Assembly (NCBI GenBank): GCA_049516395.1
Contig: JBEKTD010000003.1
Coordinates: 186,001-250,000, forward strand
Length of the DNA stretch: 64,000 nt
DNA from: Fen-1362 sp049516395
Lineage (GTDB): Bacteria; Planctomycetota; Phycisphaerae; Sedimentisphaerales; Anaerobacaceae
Direction: 5' to 3'
In this document: piece by piece, positions 15,005 to 22,814 of the stretch
How the letters are laid out: every line of letters begins with the position of its first letter
Numbering within the stretch: the stretch's first letter is position 1
Translations under genes and position numbers: made by a program
Notes under the pieces: generated by a model
Told to the model about the DNA's origin: nothing
Databases searched by the model: none
Seen by the model: the letters and a program-made list of their open reading frames with translations, nothing else

Positions 15005-17245
15005 ATGATACAACGAGCATATTTGCTGGTGCTGGTTTTATTGGTTTTGGCGGGATGCGAGCAGGGGGCGACTAAAGTTGGTAATACGGCAGCGCCGGCG
15101 GCGGAAACATTGTCGAACGGTGAGACGGATACGCAACTGAAGGTAAACCAGGAGGCGTTGCTGAGAGGGGCAACGGATGATGTTCGCTTAGACGCCGCGA
15201 TGGTGATGCTTTTTAGCGATAGCGCCAGCGCAAGGCGGATACTGATAGAAGCGTTAAACCAATCGGAAAACAAGCAGGCGAGGATGGCGGTTTGCAGGGC
15301 GCTGACAGTCAGCAGGGAGACCAGGCGGCCGATAAGGAACAAGAATGATTTTATTGAGCCGTTGGCAAATATTTTGAAAACGGAGGAAGGTAATCTCGCC
15401 AAATTCGCAGCAGAGGCATTGCTGGTTTTCGATTATGATGCGATAGTGAATGTTCTGGAGCCAATGGCAAAGGACGAATCGATGCCCGTCAAGGCACGAT
15501 TGAACGCGATATATGCGATGAAGGTGCAACTCGATATAAGAGCTATAACGCGGATAGCCGAGCTTGTAGAGGACAAGGATAAGCAGATCTCAATCGCCGC
15601 AAGTGATGCGCTCCAGTCGTTAGGCGTGCCCGTCAGCAGAGACGCGAGGAGACGGGCGCAGATATTGAGTGATTTGCGAACGAGAGGAATGGAGCAATTT
15701 CAGCGCGACTGGCTTATTCGGCAGGAATCACGGGTAAACGACCTGGAGAAGGAACGTGACCAGTGGCGAAAGCTTTATTTAGGTTCTCTGGACAGGATAT
15801 ATGAGGGAATCAGCGACGATGGGCAGCGAGGCAAATTTCTGATAGAGCAATTGAACAATTCCGAATCTATGATTCGGCTGTGGGCGCTGGATAAGGTGTC
15901 GCAGTGGCGGATTGGGACGCAATCGAAACTGCCCGCGGAGCTTGGGCCGGTTTTGGTAAAGCTGGTTTCCGGCGACAACAGGGACATTCGTCTTGCGACG
16001 GCGAAGCTGCTTTCGCTGACGGGCGAATTAAGCTCAGCGGAACGGCTGGCGGAACAATTCAAGGTTGAGCAGGACGAAGAAGTGAAGACGGAGTTATTTG
16101 TTGCCCTTGGGGCTGCGTGTCATTATGCGCTTGTTCCGACATCTGGCAGCCAGCTTTCTCCTGAGCTTCGAAAGCAGACGCTGGAATGGGCGGTCGAATA
16201 CCTCAATGATGAGGATGCTAAAAAGGCGCACAGGGGAGCGGATGTAATCAGGAAATTGATTGAGCCGGGCGGACTTTCGGATGACGATGCCGCCAGGTAT
16301 ATGAATATGCTTGTGGAGAGATACAGCCGAGAAAAGCAAAACAGCAACAGCACTCTGCGTGGTGATTTGTTAGGGACGATGGCGAGATTGTGCGGGCAGA
16401 GCGCTTATAAGCCGGAGTCAGCTAAGCGATTTGCTTCGGTTTTTGAACAGGCGTTAAACGATGAGAGTGACCTGGTAAGAGAGGCGGCAGTTGACGGACT
16501 TATATGCGTTGATAAGCCTAGGGCGCTAAAGTTGCTGGCAAAAGATTTTGTTAATGACAAAAGCCAGATAATCAGAGACAGGGTTATGGACCTTGCGGGG
16601 GACGTAGGAGGTAAAGACGACCTTTTGTGGTTGTGGGACAAAGTGGGGGCTAATTCGGAAGGTAAATCGGCGTGGCAGGCGATGCTGAAGATATTTAACA
16701 ACTGCGATACTAATGTTATTGAAAGCTGGGTCGGCAAGTTTGATTCCCAGTCGGTAAATGGGAAGTTGCCAGATGAGCAGTATGTATCGTTTTTTGAGCT
16801 TGCGGAACGCAAGGCGGCTGCTGAAAACAGGGCGGATATGGTGAAAGCCGCAAGGGAAAAACTTGCCCAGCTTTACGCAAAGTCGGGGCAATTTGAGCAG
16901 GCAGCGGAGTATCTTGGTAAATTGCGGGAATCTGCCAGGACCAAAGAGCAAAAGGAAATAATTTTAGGGCAATTAATAAATGTGTATTTGCGCTGGCCAA
17001 AGTTGGAGGCAGCGGCCCTGCTTGTAGGTAATTGCTTACTGGAAAAGGACTTAGGTGGCGACAGCGCGGTTGTTCGCTCGATAGATGCGTTTCTGGATAA
17101 TCCGTCAGGGGGGGCAGAGCCCAATATGGTTTTGAAATCGCTGCGGAAGGTCAAGGCATCCGATCAGCGGCCTTTGTGGCGTCAAAACTTAGCCCGATGG
17201 AGTAAACGGTTTGATTTTGCTGAAGACCCAAATACAGGCGGATAA
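15005..17245 (+). CDS. Large lipoprotein with HEAT-like helical repeats
   Basis: The 746-residue protein begins with a lipoprotein signal (RAYLLVLVLLVLAGC; Cys near residue 18). The body is helical, with repeated segments of about 35 residues resembling HEAT repeats: DDVRLDAAMVMLFSDSASAR, KFAAEALLVFD, MPVKARLNAIYAM, ISIAASDALQSLG, later DLVREAAVDGLICVDKPRALKLL. A coiled segment (RVNDLEKERDQWRKLY) lies near residue 250, and the end looks TPR-like (YAKSGQFEQAAEYLGKL). HEAT repeats bind other proteins, so it may be an envelope scaffold; the partner is unknown. ATG 15005 is the first start compatible with the signal peptide; the frame upstream overlaps xerD. Confidence 0.75.
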   Translation: MIQRAYLLVLVLLVLAGCEQGATKVGNTAAPAAETLSNGETDTQLKVNQEALLRGATDDVRLDAAMVMLFSDSASARRILIEALNQSENKQARMAVCRALTVSRETRRPIRNKNDFIEPLANILKTEEGNLAKFAAEALLVFDYDAIVNVLEPMAKDESMPVKARLNAIYAMKVQLDIRAITRIAELVEDKDKQISIAASDALQSLGVPVSRDARRRAQILSDLRTRGMEQFQRDWLIRQESRVNDLEKERDQWRKLYLGSLDRIYEGISDDGQRGKFLIEQLNNSESMIRLWALDKVSQWRIGTQSKLPAELGPVLVKLVSGDNRDIRLATAKLLSLTGELSSAERLAEQFKVEQDEEVKTELFVALGAACHYALVPTSGSQLSPELRKQTLEWAVEYLNDEDAKKAHRGADVIRKLIEPGGLSDDDAARYMNMLVERYSREKQNSNSTLRGDLLGTMARLCGQSAYKPESAKRFASVFEQALNDESDLVREAAVDGLICVDKPRALKLLAKDFVNDKSQIIRDRVMDLAGDVGGKDDLLWLWDKVGANSEGKSAWQAMLKIFNNCDTNVIESWVGKFDSQSVNGKLPDEQYVSFFELAERKAAAENRADMVKAAREKLAQLYAKSGQFEQAAEYLGKLRESARTKEQKEIILGQLINVYLRWPKLEAAALLVGNCLLEKDLGGDSAVVRSIDAFLDNPSGGAEPNMVLKSLRKVKASDQRPLWRQNLARWSKRFDFAEDPNTGG

Positions 17246-17346
17246 CAATACTGATATCGGCGTTGGTCAGGGGGTAAAGAACTGTCTGGAAATCTGGAGG
17301 GATAGAGGGAGGGGTAAAAAAAATATTATTTTTTTATTTTTTGTGT

Positions 17347-17375
17347 TTGCAGAATGCCCCAGGTTTTTGTAAACT
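17347..17375 (+). promoter_or_regulatory. Candidate promoter of the tRNA-Thr/tuf transcript
   Basis: TTGCAG (17347-17352) and TAAACT (17370-17375) are 17 bases apart, about 155 bases before tRNA-Thr. Just upstream is a long A/T run (17318-17342) that could act as an UP-type element. The 17376-17529 leader is G+C-rich and contains no gene. Confidence 0.45.
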
Positions 17376-17529
17376 ACCCTACTCACATTAGTTTAATAAC
17401 GGAGTATGAGCCGTCAAAGGCCGGGTTTAAGGCGAAGACGGCGTGGTTTTAGAGGCCTGCGGCCGAGCGCGGGGACTATTTTTAGTTCCTGCCTGTGTTT
17501 TTGCGCGGCGCAGAAATTGTGTTTAAACT

Positions 17530-17602
17530 GCTGCTGTAGCTCAGTTGGTAGAGTGCGTCCTTGGTAAGGACGAGGTCATGGGTTCAAATCCCATCAGCAG
17601 CT
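17530..17602 (+). tRNA. tRNA-Thr (anticodon GGT)
   Basis: A full cloverleaf is visible: acceptor GCTGCTG/CAGCAGC, anticodon loop TTGGTAA, T loop TTCAAAT. The 3' CCA is not encoded. It stands directly upstream of tuf, an arrangement common in bacteria. Confidence 0.97.
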
Positions 17603-17746
17603 AAGTGCAGAGTTTTCAGGCCGGCGTGTTGGCTTGGTGGCCAGGACCGGCTGTGAGTTGATTTTATAAAAACGTAAATTTTAAAACAGCGTAGGACAGT
17701 AAACCGAAACTAAAAAGGAAACAAATGATAGGAGGTTTGTAAAACC

Positions 17747-18973
17747 ATGGCTAAGGCGGTATTTGAGAGAACTAAGCCCCACGTCAACGTCGGCACGATT
17801 GGACACGTCGACCATGGCAAGACGACGCTGACGTCGGCGATGACGAAGGTAATGGAACTGAAGGGATTGTCGAAGTTTAAGAGCTATGATGACATAGCGA
17901 AGGCCTCGGAGTCGCAGGGCCGGCGAGACCCGACAAAGATTTTGACGATTGCGACCGCGCACGTCGAGTATATGACGGAAAACCGTCATTATGCTCACGT
18001 TGACTGTCCCGGACACGCCGATTATGTGAAAAACATGATTACCGGCGCCGCCCAGATGGATGGCGCGATTCTGGTAGTCAGCGCTTATGACGGCCCGATG
18101 CCTCAGACACGCGAGCACATACTGCTTGCCCGTCAGGTAAACGTGCCTAAAATTGTGGTGTTCCTGAACAAGGTTGACCTGGTCGATGACAAGGAACTTG
18201 TTGACTTGGTCGAGATGGAAGTAAGAGACCTCCTGAATAAATATGAATTCCCTGGCGACACAACCCCGATTATTCGCGGTTCATCAACCGCGGCCCTTGC
18301 CGCCAAGTCAATAGATGACCCCGCTTGTGCCCCTATTGTTGAACTGCTCAAGGCAATGGATGAGTATATTCCAATTCCGCAAAGACAGATTGATAAGCCG
18401 TTCCTTATGCCCGTTGAAGACGTATTCAGCATTAAGGGCAGGGGCACGGTCGGCACGGGCAGGATTGAAAGAGGTGTCGTGAAGGTCGGCGAAGAAGTAG
18501 CAATCATCGGTCTTTCGCCGGATATTCGCAAATCGGTTGTTACCGGCGTTGAGATGTTCAACAAGACACTCGATGAAGGACAGGCGGGCGATAACGTGGG
18601 ATTGCTGCTGAGAGGCGTCGAAAAGAAAGACCTCGAACGCGGACAGGTCATTGCCAAGCCGGGAAGCATTACGCCGCACACACATTTCATGTCTGAGGTT
18701 TATGTCCTGACGAAAGAGGAAGGCGGAAGACATTCCCCGTTCTTCCCGGGGTATAAGCCGCAGTTCTATTTCAGGACGACTGACGTAACAGGTTCCGTCA
18801 AGCTCATTCAGAGCCGAGAAGGCAAGCCCGCTGAGATGTGTATGCCCGGCGATAACATCGCTATGGAAGTCGAGATTATATCGCCCATCGCGATGGAAGA
18901 AGGCCTCAGGTTCGCCATTCGTGAAGGCGGCAGAACCGTCGGCGCCGGCGTTGTAACCAAGGTTATCGGTTAG
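17747..18973 (+). CDS. tuf: Elongation factor Tu
   Basis: EF-Tu carries aminoacyl-tRNA to the ribosome. The 408-residue protein has G1 GHVDHGKT (residues 19-26), G3 DCPGH (86-90), G4 NKVD and domains 2 and 3 complete. Switch I is unusual: where E. coli has the EEKARGITIN region, residues 52-70 read KASESQGRRDPTKILTIAT, so the ARG of ARGITI is replaced although the Thr of LTI is kept. I recall similar variants in planctomycetes and verrucomicrobia. AGGAGG precedes the ATG by about ten bases. The gene is here and not between fusA and rpsJ. Confidence 0.97.
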   Translation: MAKAVFERTKPHVNVGTIGHVDHGKTTLTSAMTKVMELKGLSKFKSYDDIAKASESQGRRDPTKILTIATAHVEYMTENRHYAHVDCPGHADYVKNMITGAAQMDGAILVVSAYDGPMPQTREHILLARQVNVPKIVVFLNKVDLVDDKELVDLVEMEVRDLLNKYEFPGDTTPIIRGSSTAALAAKSIDDPACAPIVELLKAMDEYIPIPQRQIDKPFLMPVEDVFSIKGRGTVGTGRIERGVVKVGEEVAIIGLSPDIRKSVVTGVEMFNKTLDEGQAGDNVGLLLRGVEKKDLERGQVIAKPGSITPHTHFMSEVYVLTKEEGGRHSPFFPGYKPQFYFRTTDVTGSVKLIQSREGKPAEMCMPGDNIAMEVEIISPIAMEEGLRFAIREGGRTVGAGVVTKVIG

Positions 18974-19005
18974 TGAACGAATAAAGGACGATACAGCAGG
19001 GTCGT

Positions 19006-19173
19006 ATGGCTAAGAAAAGTAAAAGAGAATTTGTTTGGCTTGAATGCAAGGACTGCGGGCAGCGAAACTACAGGACTAATATCAGCGTCGCTGAAGGCAC
19101 TCCGAAACTGGAGCTGCAGAAGTACTGCAAGTTCGAGCGAAAACATACGACTCATAAGCTGAAGCGTAAGTAA
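19006..19173 (+). CDS. rpmG: Large ribosomal subunit protein L33
   Basis: This 55-residue protein begins MAKKSKREFVWLECKDCG and ends KYCKFERKHTTHKLKRK. The first zinc pair CKDC is intact, but the second pair, usually YCxxCxKHT, has a single Cys (YCKFERKHT), so one zinc ligand is lost. It lies between tuf and tRNA-Trp, as often found. Confidence 0.93.
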   Translation: MAKKSKREFVWLECKDCGQRNYRTNISVAEGTPKLELQKYCKFERKHTTHKLKRK

Positions 19174-19198
19174 TACGAGTTGGTACAGAGACAATGAT

Positions 19199-19270
19199 AG
19201 GCCAGTAGCTCAATTGGCAGAGCGTCGGTCTCCAAAACCGAAGGTTGGGGGTTCGATTCCCTTCTGGCCT
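19199..19270 (+). tRNA. tRNA-Trp (anticodon CCA)
   Basis: Acceptor AGGCCAG/CTGGCCT, anticodon loop CTCCAAA, T loop TTCGATT and discriminator G are all present; CCA is not encoded. Its place between rpmG and secE is the classical one. Confidence 0.97.
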
Positions 19271-19389
19271 GGTGTGGGCCAGTCGCCGACGCTCGAAAGC
19301 TACCGCTTTTATCCTTATAAAGCATTGAGGTTATGGGCGGGCAAGGCAGGGATGGCGAAAGAGCGTTCAGGCAAGGAATCAGGTGCATT

Positions 19390-19770
19390 ATGATGAGTGT
19401 ATATAAAAGAGGTCAGGGCAAATATACGCGGATGATTACCGTCCTGAGCGGTGCGCTGATAGTGGCGATAGGGTGTTTTTCGCTTTATCGAACGCTCGAT
19501 GCGGCGGATATCGGCCTGTGGGTTTCGACGATGGTGCCTGTCGGACTGTTTATCGGCCTGTCGGTTTTGATTATGTGGCTGATGAACAGGCCAAGCATCG
19601 CGGATTTTATGATTGCCGCTGAAGGCGAAATGAAAAAAGTCAACTGGTCCACAAGACAGGAAGTAACGGTTTCGACGATTGTTGTGATTTCGGTTGTGAT
19701 TATCCTGGCGGTGATGCTGGGCGTCGCGGATTTTGTTTTACAGTTGTCCGTTACCTGGTTAGTGCAGTAA
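19390..19770 (+). CDS. secE: Preprotein translocase subunit SecE
   Basis: SecE clamps SecY in the Sec translocon. The C-terminal 70 residues are typical: an amphipathic helix EMKKVNWSTRQEVTVSTIVVI followed by a membrane segment. Two further hydrophobic segments precede it (about residues 15-35 and 45-62), giving the three-span form also found in E. coli, 126 residues in all. The start is ATG 19390 or the next codon ATG 19393, which lies seven bases after AGGTG; the longer frame upstream has no support. Confidence 0.9.
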   Translation: MMSVYKRGQGKYTRMITVLSGALIVAIGCFSLYRTLDAADIGLWVSTMVPVGLFIGLSVLIMWLMNRPSIADFMIAAEGEMKKVNWSTRQEVTVSTIVVISVVIILAVMLGVADFVLQLSVTWLVQ

Positions 19771-19827
19771 AAACGCGGGCATAAACCCGTTTTAAGCCGT
19801 TTTTTGTAATTGAGTCGGGGCGTTTTA

Positions 19828-20370
19828 ATGAAATGGTACGTGTTGAGAGTTGCATCCAATAAGGAGATGCACGTCAAAGAGGTGCTTTCGCAGAAGGTCA
19901 ACGCGGCCGGCCTGACGGACATTATCGGCAGGATAGAAGTTCCCGTCGAGAGGGTCAAGAAGGTGCGCGGCAATAAGCAGACCGTTCACAAGCGAAAGCT
20001 GTACCCCGGCTACGTTTTTATGGAAATGAATACCGCCGAAGACGGGAAGGTTCAGGAAAAAGTGTGGTTTGTGATAAAAGAGATTCCCGGCGTAGGCGAT
20101 TTTGTCGGGACAGAAGGCGTGCCGACGGCGATGCGGGATACCGATGTCGCCAAGATGATGCAGGAAGTTGAAAAGCCCGAAGAGGCGCCGAGCATCAAGG
20201 TTGATTTCAAGAAGGGCGACCAGATTAAGATTCGTGAAGGTCCGTTCGAGAGCTTCGAGGGAACAGTTGAGGCGATTGACCAGGACAGAGGCATTGTAAA
20301 GGTTATTGTTGAAATATTCGGGCGAAGCACTCCGCTGGATATCGAATATTGGCAGATAGAAAAGGCATAA
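19828..20370 (+). CDS. nusG: Transcription termination/antitermination factor NusG
   Basis: NusG binds RNA polymerase and links it to Rho or the ribosome. The 180-residue protein has an NGN domain beginning MKWYVLRVASNKE, with YPGYVFMEM, and a C-terminal KOW domain (KKGDQIKIREGPFESFEGTVEAID). I take ATG 19828 because it fits the family start; a TTG at 19810 is also in frame. Confidence 0.95.
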   Translation: MKWYVLRVASNKEMHVKEVLSQKVNAAGLTDIIGRIEVPVERVKKVRGNKQTVHKRKLYPGYVFMEMNTAEDGKVQEKVWFVIKEIPGVGDFVGTEGVPTAMRDTDVAKMMQEVEKPEEAPSIKVDFKKGDQIKIREGPFESFEGTVEAIDQDRGIVKVIVEIFGRSTPLDIEYWQIEKA

Positions 20371-20413
20371 GGCCTGTTCAGCGAAGAAGTGCGGCGTGTT
20401 TTGAGGTTGAATA

Positions 20414-20869
20414 ATGGCAAAGGAAAAACCGGCAGCAAAAGGCGGCGTAAAGGAATTATTAGTTAAGATAAAACTGCAGGCACCCGGTGGGCAGGCGACC
20501 CCGGCCCCGCCGATTGGACCTGCGCTTGGCCAGCACGGCGTCAATATCGGGCAGTTTGTCTCGCAGTTCAACGAGCGGACAAAAGAGCTGAACGGGACGA
20601 CTGTGCCGGTGGTGATATCCGTATATACGGACAAGACGTTCACCTTCGAGGTGAAGAGTCCTCCGGCGGCGGTATTGCTGAAACAGGCGGCGGGCGTTGC
20701 CAAGGGCAGCGGCACGCCGAACAAGGAAAAGGTCGGCAAGGTAACGGCCGAGCAGGTTCGCCAGATTGCACAGGCGAAAATAAAAGACCTCAACGCATAC
20801 AGTTTGGAGCAGGCGGAGAAGATTATCCGCGGGACAGCTCGCAGTATGGGTGTTGAAGTTGTGGATTAA
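20414..20869 (+). CDS. rplK: Large ribosomal subunit protein L11
   Basis: L11 forms the GTPase-associated centre with 23S rRNA. The 151-residue protein has the N-terminal proline-rich APPIGPALGQHGVNIGQF and C-terminal rRNA-binding domain (QIAQAKIKDLNAYSLEQAEKIIRGTARSMGV). It carries about eight extra N-terminal residues (KEKPAAKG) compared with E. coli. Confidence 0.97.
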   Translation: MAKEKPAAKGGVKELLVKIKLQAPGGQATPAPPIGPALGQHGVNIGQFVSQFNERTKELNGTTVPVVISVYTDKTFTFEVKSPPAAVLLKQAAGVAKGSGTPNKEKVGKVTAEQVRQIAQAKIKDLNAYSLEQAEKIIRGTARSMGVEVVD

Positions 20870-20907
20870 TAAAAGAGTAAAACAAAGGCGATTCGAGAAA
20901 TAAAATT

Positions 20908-21588
20908 ATGACGATTACCAGAGGTAAAAGATACCGCAAAGATGCAGAGAAGACCAGCGATATGCCGGTTGTTCTGTCTGAGGCGGTAGCAAAGGTTAAG
21001 ACGTTTAACTCAACGAAGTTTGACCAGACGGTCCAGTTAATATTCTGGCTGGGTATCGACCCGAAACAGTCGGACCAGATTATACGCGGCGCGCTATCGC
21101 TGCCTCACGGGATAGGTCAGCAAAAGAAAGTCATTGCGTTCTGCGAGGGAGCAGACGCTGACGCAGCCAAGCAGGCGGGCGCCATTGAGGTAGGTGTGGA
21201 CGAACTTATTGCAAAGGTAACGGGCGGCTGGTCGGATTTCGACGTGGCGATTGCTTCAACGAAGGTTATGGGTAAGGTAGGCAAGCTGGGCCGGGTTCTT
21301 GGCCCACAGGGCAAGATGCCCTCGCCCAAAAACGGCACGGTAACTGCCGACGTCGCTACCGCGGTGCGTGAGTTTGCGGCAGGCAAGGTCGAATTCAAAA
21401 ACGACACGGGCGGAAACGTTCACGTTGTGGTAGGCAAGGTGAGTTTTGACGCGCAGAAACTGATAGACAACATCGACGCGGTTATAGCGCATATCAAGAG
21501 GATTAAGCCGGTAAGCTCAAAGGGAACTTATATAAAGAAAATCAGCATTCACGCGGCGATGAGCCCGGGCGTGCTGGTTGCCGTATAG
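20908..21588 (+). CDS. rplA: Large ribosomal subunit protein L1
   Basis: L1 forms the mobile stalk near the E site and in many bacteria represses its own operon. The 226-residue protein has LGRVLGPQGKMPSPKNGTVT and the closing domain 1 segment (YIKKISIHAAMSPGV). It follows rplK by 38 bases. Confidence 0.97.
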   Translation: MTITRGKRYRKDAEKTSDMPVVLSEAVAKVKTFNSTKFDQTVQLIFWLGIDPKQSDQIIRGALSLPHGIGQQKKVIAFCEGADADAAKQAGAIEVGVDELIAKVTGGWSDFDVAIASTKVMGKVGKLGRVLGPQGKMPSPKNGTVTADVATAVREFAAGKVEFKNDTGGNVHVVVGKVSFDAQKLIDNIDAVIAHIKRIKPVSSKGTYIKKISIHAAMSPGVLVAV

Positions 21589-21664
21589 GCGGATTTGAAT
21601 TTTGGTTGTGCGCAGAGATTCGCTGTGCATGACGTGTTTGTGAAAGAATCAGGCAGGTGAAAAT

Positions 21665-22207
21665 ATGAGCAAGTTCGTAAAAGATTTACTGTGTTCAGAA
21701 CTGGAAAAAAGAATCGTTAACGAAAAGGTTACCGATTTTATCGTTATCAGCACGCAGAAAGTAAACGGTGTTGATAATAACGTAATGCGTGGCGCGCTCA
21801 AGAGCAAGGGCATTAAACTATTGGTCGTCAAGAACGCCCTTATGAAAAGGACACTGACAAAGCTGAAGATGGAATCAGCGTCGTCGCTTTTCGTCGGGCC
21901 TTGCGTGGTCGCATACGGCGGCGACAGCATAGTCGATGTCGCAAAGGAATTAAGCGTCTGGACCGGCAAGGTCAAGGCGATTCATATAAAAGGCGCATAT
22001 CTCGAAGGCGCATCACTGGATGACAAGGGAGCATCGGGGCTTTCAAAGATGCCGAGCCGGGTGGAATTGCAGGGCAGGATTATTATGTTGGCCAAGTCGC
22101 CGGCCGCGAGATTAGCCGGGGCGATTGGCGGACCTGCCGGAAGAATCGCCGGCTGCATAAAAACGATTATAGAAAAGAGCGAAAAATCGGAGACCAAGGC
22201 CGCATAA
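21665..22207 (+). CDS. rplJ: Large ribosomal subunit protein L10
   Basis: L10 anchors L7/L12 dimers to the ribosome stalk. The 180-residue protein has the expected length, with the rRNA-binding N-terminal domain (ALKSKGIKLLVVKNALMKRTL) and a C-terminal helix for L12. AGGTG lies six bases before the ATG. Confidence 0.95.
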   Translation: MSKFVKDLLCSELEKRIVNEKVTDFIVISTQKVNGVDNNVMRGALKSKGIKLLVVKNALMKRTLTKLKMESASSLFVGPCVVAYGGDSIVDVAKELSVWTGKVKAIHIKGAYLEGASLDDKGASGLSKMPSRVELQGRIIMLAKSPAARLAGAIGGPAGRIAGCIKTIIEKSEKSETKAA

Positions 22208-22324
22208 AGGGCGGCTCGAAACGGATACAAACAGCTCAGACGGCTGCCCCCGGATTTTCGGGGTTAAACGGGACGGCGTAGTTCCGGCTACCATCGGGCG
22301 AATTGATATAGGAGTTTAACGAAC

Positions 22325-22735
22325 ATGGCAGAAGAAACAAAACAGGCAAAGAGCTTCAGTGACGAAACAAAGAAACTTGGCGATGCGATTGTGAAGCTGA
22401 CGCTGATGCAGGCCAAGGAGCTTGGCGATTATCTTAAGGAAGAGTACGGCATAGAGCCGGCAGCAGGCGGCGCGGTAATGATGGCAGGCCCGGCGGCAGC
22501 AGCGGCTGAGGCAGCACCGGTGAAGAGCACGTTTGACGTTATCCTCAAAGCGGCCGGCGAAAAGAAGATTCAGGTCATCAAGGAAGTCAGAGCATTGACA
22601 TCACTGGGCCTCAAAGAAGCAAAAGACCTCGTTGACGGCGCACCGAAACCGGTAAAGACCGGCGTAAGTAAGGACGAGGCAGAGGCCGCCAAAAAGCAGC
22701 TCGAAAGCGCCGGCGCAACGGTGGAAATCGCCTAA
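22325..22735 (+). CDS. rplL: Large ribosomal subunit protein L7/L12
   Basis: The stalk protein recruits translation GTPases. The 136-residue protein has an N-terminal dimerisation helix, an Ala-rich hinge (AAAAEAAPVKS) and the C-terminal domain FDVILKAAGEKKIQVIKEVR with LGLKEAKDLVD. The 117-base gap after rplJ includes a hairpin (CCCCG/CGGGG, 22248-22263) without a U tract. AGGAG precedes the ATG by ten bases. Confidence 0.97.
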   Translation: MAEETKQAKSFSDETKKLGDAIVKLTLMQAKELGDYLKEEYGIEPAAGGAVMMAGPAAAAAEAAPVKSTFDVILKAAGEKKIQVIKEVRALTSLGLKEAKDLVDGAPKPVKTGVSKDEAEAAKKQLESAGATVEIA

Positions 22736-22814
22736 AAATTGATTGTGACCCGGAAGGGTTAGAAATAAAAAAATCGGACAATTTAACGATTGCCGTTTAA
22801 TTCGGGACTGAAAA

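Noticed and set aside
17246..17345. Terminator at the T-rich run after the repeat lipoprotein gene
   Set aside because: The T and A runs are long but no stable G+C stem precedes them.
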